The notes beneath the pieces are model-generated. The model ran no database searches and had not been told where the DNA came from. It saw only the letters and a list, made by a program, of their open reading frames with translations. Of a stretch of 64,000 nucleotides of DNA, positions 59,932-64,000 are shown one piece after another (position 1 is the stretch's first letter; each line of letters opens with the position of its first letter). The DNA is taken from the NCBI RefSeq assembly GCF_018131075.1, contig NZ_JAFCLS010000033.1, positions 1-64,000 of the forward strand, given 5' to 3'. This DNA comes from Bradyrhizobium sp. JYMT SZCCT0428 (GTDB lineage: Bacteria; Pseudomonadota; Alphaproteobacteria; Rhizobiales; Xanthobacteraceae). The position numbers and the translations under genes are program-made.

Positions 59932-60120
59932 ATGGCCATGGCCGAGGCTCGCAAGATCTCACCCAAATTGCTTGAATTGTTGGTGTGTCCCCTGACCAAG
60001 GGGCCGCTGGAGTTTGATGAGGTAAAACAGGAACTGATCTCCCGTTCGGCACACCTCGCATACTCGATTCGCGACGGGATCCCGATCATGCTGCCGGCAG
60101 AAGCGCGAAAGCTGGATTGA
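59932..60120 (+). CDS. Trm112 family zinc-ribbon-like protein
   Basis: 62 aa. ISPKLLELLVCPLTKGPLEF then ELISRSAHLAYSIRDGIPIM is the Trm112p/YcaR fold (PF03966). Only one of the usual metal-binding cysteines remains, as in most alphaproteobacterial members. It may stabilise a methyltransferase partner. Start ATG chosen where relatives begin; no clear ribosome binding site. Confidence 0.85.
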   Translation: MAMAEARKISPKLLELLVCPLTKGPLEFDEVKQELISRSAHLAYSIRDGIPIMLPAEARKLD

Positions 60121-60211
60121 AGTCTTTGGTCTACCAAAGATCCCGTCTCACACAGCGTTCGTTTGCAAGCGACTTGCGGTGAATGTGCCTTCGTTCAGCA
60201 AGGAAGATGAG

Positions 60212-60298
60212 ATGCCAGTCGTCGGGCGAAAATATCACATGGCTTGCCGAGGTGCGTTCCGCCTTGAGGACGATGGCACCGGGATTATCGATCCGTAG
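60212..60298 (+). CDS. possible 28-aa peptide with its own terminator
   Basis: MPVVGRKYHMACRGAFRLED ending in GTGIIDP. AAGGA lies 7 nt before the ATG, and a hairpin terminator begins at its stop codon. Could also be the end of a small RNA gene starting near 60150. Confidence 0.4.
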   Translation: MPVVGRKYHMACRGAFRLEDDGTGIIDP

Positions 60299-60318
60299 GC
60301 CGCCTCAGTTGGCGGCCT
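60297..60318 (+). terminator. hairpin AGGCCGCC/GGCGGCCT
   Basis: 8-bp perfect stem, 6-base loop, followed by CTCTCTTA. Terminates the peptide gene or a small RNA. Confidence 0.65.
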
Positions 60319-60493
60319 CTCTCTTATGGTGCCACGCGAAGCCATCTTGGCGCTCGCCGGATCAGCGAATGTCGAACCGTTACTGCTCGGTCCGTTACCG
60401 GGCGAGCGACAACCATGAAAGCCAGGAGTTCTCTTCAATACAGAATGCGACACGGCTTTTTCGAGAAGAAGCCAGCTATCCGATTGAAAATAT

Positions 60494-60570
60494 TGGCGAT
60501 CCCAGCAGGATTCGAACCTGCAACCCACGGAGTAGAAATCCGTTACTCTATCCAGTTGAGCTATGGGACC
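60494..60570 (-). tRNA. tRNA-Arg (UCU)
   Basis: 77 nt with CCA. Acceptor GGTCCCA pairs with TGGGATC, the anticodon stem ACGGA/TCCGT encloses TTTCTAC (anticodon TCT), and the T-loop is GTTCGAATCC. Confidence 0.95.
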
Positions 60571-60863
60571 GTCGGAGTCTTTGTAGCACACTGCCAATAT
60601 GAAAAATCCGCTTCGGAGCCAAGTCCGCTCCGAACCGATTTCCTTCAGGCTGCGACAAAGCCAGACGGCGAACCATTGCCATCGGTCCGCCCATCAATCA
60701 ATGCTGCGCCGGCAACCCCTGCCGGTGCGGTCCGGGACCTTGGACTGCCAGAGCCATGCCGCATGCGACTCTTTCGCAAGCCTCTTCCATCGCCATCAGT
60801 CCGTCACCTTTTCGCGCACTTTTCGTCCGTTACGAGGCGGTCGTCCGCCCAAGGAGCTCCATC

Positions 60864-63800
60864 ATGATCGGTTTGGTTCGCGCCACAGTCGTTTGCGCCA
60901 CGATGGCGCTTGGCCTGGTCGCAGCGCAGGCAGCAGACAAAGCCTTCAAACGCGACGATCTCGCCGATTCCGCGGTCAAGCTGGAGGCCCAGATCAAGAG
61001 CGAGGCGGGGCCGGTCGCCAAATCCAGCGCGACGCTGCGGACCGATGCGGATACCGCCTTCAAGCGTTCCGACTTCCGCACCGGGTTGCAAATCCTCGGA
61101 CAGATCGCGGCCACCACGCCGGAGGACAGCGCCAACTGGCTCAAACTCGCCAAGACCATCTTCCAGATCCGCTCCGCAAGCTCGAGCGAACAGACTTTCC
61201 TGCTCGAGCGCGCCTCAACCGCCGCCTACATCGCCTATCAGCGCGCCGGCAACGTCGCTGAGGAGGCCGATGCGCTGGCGGTGCTGGGCCGGGCGATGTC
61301 CGACCGCAAGCTCTGGCGCCCGGCGCTGGATGCGCTGCGCCTGTCGCTCGACATGCGAGAGGTCGCCGAGGTGCGCGGCCAATATGAGAAGATGCGCGAT
61401 CAGCACGGTTTTCGCCTTCTGGATTACACAGTGGACTCCGACGGCGCGTCACCGCGGGCGTGCTTCCAGTTCTCTGAAGATCTGGCAAAACGGGTCGATT
61501 TTGCGCCGTTCCTGGCGCTGGCCGGCACCGACAAGCCGGCGCTGTCGGCCGAGGGCAAGCAGCTTTGCGTCGACGGCCTGAAGCATGGCGAGCGCTACAA
61601 CATCAATCTCCGTGCCGGCCTGCCGTCCACGGTCAAGGAAACCCTGCCGAAATCGGCCGAATTCAACATCTATGTCCGTGACCGCAAGCCGTTCGTGCGC
61701 TTTACCGGACGCGCCTATGTGCTGCCGCGCACCGGCCAGCGCGGCATCCCGCTGGTCAGCGTCAATACGCCTGCGGTGAACGTCAACGTGTTCCGGATCG
61801 GCGACCGTAACCTGATCAATACGGTGATCGACAGCGACTTCCAGAAGACGCTGTCGAGCTACCAGCTCGGCGATCTCGGCGACGAGAAGGGCGTCAAGGT
61901 CTGGACCGGCGAACTCGCCACCGCCACCACGCTCAACCAGGACGTCATTACCGCGTTCCCGGTCGACCAGGCGCTCGGCGACCTGCAGCCGGGCGTCTAT
62001 GTGATGACGGCGTCAGCCAAAGGCCCCGGCAGCGATGATGACGGAAGGCTGGCGACGCAATGGTTCATCCTCTCCGACATGGGCCTGTCGGCGTTTTCAG
62101 GCAATGACGGCATCCACGTCTTCGTCAATTCGCTGGCCTCCACCGAGGCGGTCGGCAAGGCCGAGGTTCGGCTGATCGCCCGCAACAACGAGATCCTGGC
62201 GACCCGCAAGACCGACGATTCCGGCCACGTGCTGTTCGAGGCTGGATTGGCGCGCGGCGAGGGCGGGCTGTCGCCGGCGTTGCTGACGGTCATGAGCGAG
62301 AAGTCGGACTACGCTTTCCTGAGCCTCAAAACCAATGCGTTCGACCTCACTGACCGCGGCGTGTCAGGTCGGGTGGTGCCGGCGGGCGCCGATGCGTTCG
62401 TCTACGCCGAGCGCGGGGTCTATCGTTCCACCGAGACCGTCTATCTCACCGCGTTGCTGCGCGACGGGCAGGGCAACGCCATGGCGGGCGGACCGCTCAC
62501 CCTCGTCATCGAACGCCCGGATGGCGTCGAATTCCGCCGCGCCGTGCTGCCCGATCAGGGCGCCGGTGGCCGGAGCATGGTGGTTCCGCTCAATTCCGCG
62601 GTCCCGACCGGGACCTGGCGGGTACGCGCCTTCACGGACCCCAAGGGGTCGGCGGTCGGTGAGACCACCTTCATGGTCGAGGACTACATCCCCGAACGGA
62701 TCGAATTCAACATCTCAAGCAAGGAGAAAATGATCAAAGCTGAAGTTCCAGTTGAACTTAAGGTCGATGGTCGTTTCCTTTACGGCGCCCCGGCATCCGG
62801 CCTGCAGCTCGAAGGCGACATGCTGGTCACCTCGGCAGCCTCCGGGCGGCCCGGCTATCCCGGCTACCAGTTCGGCGTCGCCGACGAGGAAACTGCCAGC
62901 AACGAGCGCACACCTATTGAGAGCCTGCCGGAGGCCGACGCCAATGGCGTGGCGACGTTCCCGGTGTCGCTGGCCAAGGCGCCAACTTCGACCCGCCCGC
63001 AGGAAGCGCAAATCTTCATCCGGATGGCGGAGGCCGGCGGCCGTGCCGTCGAGCGCAAGCTGGTGCTCCCCGTGGCGCCTGCCACGCCCTTGATCGGCAT
63101 CAAGCCGCTGTTCGGCGACAAGAGCGTCGCCGAGGGCGACAAGGCCGAATTCGACGTGGTGTTCGTCGCCCCTGACGGCAAACAATTGCCGCGTGACGGC
63201 CTGCGTTACGAACTCCTGAAGATGGAATCCCGTTACCAGTGGTACCGGCAGAATTCGTCCTGGGAATATGAGCCGGTCAAATCGACCTCGCGCGTCGCCG
63301 ATGGCGACCTGACGCTCACGGCCGACAAGGCGGCGCGGGTGTCGCTGCCGCCGCAGCCCGGCCGCTACCGCCTCGACGTCAAATCATCCGAGGCGGACGG
63401 CCCGGTCACCTCGGTCCAGTTCGACGTCGGCTGGTATTCGGACGGCAGCGCCGACACCCCCGATCTGCTCGAAACCTCGATCGACAAGCCGGAATACGCC
63501 TCCGGCGACACCATGGTGGTGTCGGTCAACGCCCGCACGGCCGGCAAGCTGACCATCAACGTCCTGGGCGACCGCCTGCTCACCACCCAGACTGTGGACG
63601 TCAAGGAAGGCACCCAGCAGGTCAAGCTGACTGTCGGCAAGGATTGGGGCACCGGCGCCTATGTGCTGGCGACGTTGCGCCGTCCGCTCGATGCCGCGGC
63701 CCTGCGGATGCCCGGACGGGCGATCGGCCTGAAATGGTTCGGCATCGACAAGAAGGCCCGCACGTTGCAGGTGGCGCTCTCGCCCCCGCCGCTGGTCCGC

Positions 63801-64000
63801 CCCGGCACCGCGCTGAAGATTCCGGTCAAGCTCGGCGGGCTCAACCCCGGCGAAGACGCCAAGGTCGTGGTCGCCGCGGTCGATGTCGGCATTCTCAACC
63901 TGACCAATTACAAGCCGCCGGCGCCGGATGATTTCTATCTCGGCCAGCGCCGCCTGACGTCGGAGATCCGCGACCTCTATGGGCAATTGATCGACGGCAT
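60864..64000 (+). CDS. alpha-2-macroglobulin family protein, 5' part
   Basis: At least 1045 codons; runs off the window. Signal peptide (LVRATVVCATMALGLVAAQA), an Ala/Thr-rich helical N-terminal region, then macroglobulin beta domains with the MG2-type YAERGVYRSTETVYLTALLR segment near residue 515 and WYSDGSADTPDLLETSIDKP near 855. The thioester CxEQ, if present, would lie beyond the window. Bacterial relatives trap proteases in the periplasm and often pair with penicillin-binding protein 1C. AAGGAG lies 7 nt before the ATG. Confidence 0.9.
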   Translation, partial: MIGLVRATVVCATMALGLVAAQAADKAFKRDDLADSAVKLEAQIKSEAGPVAKSSATLRTDADTAFKRSDFRTGLQILGQIAATTPEDSANWLKLAKTIFQIRSASSSEQTFLLERASTAAYIAYQRAGNVAEEADALAVLGRAMSDRKLWRPALDALRLSLDMREVAEVRGQYEKMRDQHGFRLLDYTVDSDGASPRACFQFSEDLAKRVDFAPFLALAGTDKPALSAEGKQLCVDGLKHGERYNINLRAGLPSTVKETLPKSAEFNIYVRDRKPFVRFTGRAYVLPRTGQRGIPLVSVNTPAVNVNVFRIGDRNLINTVIDSDFQKTLSSYQLGDLGDEKGVKVWTGELATATTLNQDVITAFPVDQALGDLQPGVYVMTASAKGPGSDDDGRLATQWFILSDMGLSAFSGNDGIHVFVNSLASTEAVGKAEVRLIARNNEILATRKTDDSGHVLFEAGLARGEGGLSPALLTVMSEKSDYAFLSLKTNAFDLTDRGVSGRVVPAGADAFVYAERGVYRSTETVYLTALLRDGQGNAMAGGPLTLVIERPDGVEFRRAVLPDQGAGGRSMVVPLNSAVPTGTWRVRAFTDPKGSAVGETTFMVEDYIPERIEFNISSKEKMIKAEVPVELKVDGRFLYGAPASGLQLEGDMLVTSAASGRPGYPGYQFGVADEETASNERTPIESLPEADANGVATFPVSLAKAPTSTRPQEAQIFIRMAEAGGRAVERKLVLPVAPATPLIGIKPLFGDKSVAEGDKAEFDVVFVAPDGKQLPRDGLRYELLKMESRYQWYRQNSSWEYEPVKSTSRVADGDLTLTADKAARVSLPPQPGRYRLDVKSSEADGPVTSVQFDVGWYSDGSADTPDLLETSIDKPEYASGDTMVVSVNARTAGKLTINVLGDRLLTTQTVDVKEGTQQVKLTVGKDWGTGAYVLATLRRPLDAAALRMPGRAIGLKWFGIDKKARTLQVALSPPPLVRPGTALKIPVKLGGLNPGEDAKVVVAAVDVGILNLTNYKPPAPDDFYLGQRRLTSEIRDLYGQLIDG

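Noticed and set aside
1..64000. CRISPR array
   Set aside because: No set of regularly spaced repeats was found; the iterons at 6754-6868 are inverted and short, and the 10-bp tandem at 41787 has no spacers.
1..64000. Insertion sequence or transposase gene
   Set aside because: No DDE or serine transposase motifs and no terminal inverted repeats with target duplication were seen.

Overview
The window looks like the chromosome of a Bradyrhizobium-type alphaproteobacterium. It is GC-rich, carries TRAP and NitT-type ABC uptake systems in large numbers, a stand-alone complex I NDUFS4-like subunit, PilZ, DUF192, DUF6481 and Trm112 small proteins, and dispersed GC-rich intergenic repeats. Family names come from reading translated sequence by eye; no database search was run.

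Region 1 (1-515) is probably the right end of another, older integrative element. It holds one small gene and a GGACA-type double repeat lying at the same distance from the attachment repeat as the copy at the far end of the next element.

Region 2 (516-24170) is a 23.6-kb integrative element in the 3' end of a tRNA-Glu(UUC) gene, bounded by a 44-bp direct repeat. From left to right it has: a tyrosine integrase; a tightly overlapping replication module (HTH protein, SAM-dependent methyltransferase, SF2 helicase, small DUF6074-like protein, VapE-type ATPase); an AT-rich core flanked by inverted GACCACAGC-type repeats that looks like a replication origin; two small regulators; a capsid-type S49 protease and a frameshifted tail tape-measure relic; a cluster of small minus-strand genes including a stand-alone RNA polymerase alpha-CTD-like protein and an ASCH protein; and, next to the right end, a five-gene translationally coupled operon: metallophosphoesterase, helical protein, two different GTPases and a GAP1-like protein. 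That operon is the best candidate for a poorly described conflict or defence system. The element resembles a decayed prophage or phage-satellite that kept integration, replication and cargo but lost its structural genes.

Region 3 (24.2-34.9 kb) is core chromosome with many small proteins: PilZ, a mini porin-like secreted peptide, glutathione transferase, glyoxalase, RHH protein, ABM monooxygenase, H-NS-like N-terminal fragment, sirtuin, double cold-shock protein, DUF192 protein, tRNA-Pro(UGG).

Region 4 (35-45 kb) has a NitT/SsuABC-like transporter with its GntR regulator, divergent from a fumarylacetoacetate-hydrolase-fold enzyme and a cyclase-family hydrolase (one predicted catabolic unit), followed by a NodU-type carbamoyltransferase and OpgC.

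Region 5 (45-57.4 kb) has Lrp and TetR regulators, the leucine-catabolic operon (methylcrotonyl-CoA carboxylase beta and alpha, HMG-CoA lyase) with two matching TetR-type operators, and a TRAP transporter with a DHDPS-family aldolase, a GntR regulator with a perfect palindromic operator, and a second TRAP receptor.

Region 6 (57.4-64 kb) has small conserved proteins, a dispersed repeat, tRNA-Arg(UCU), and the start of a large alpha-2-macroglobulin family gene that runs off the window.
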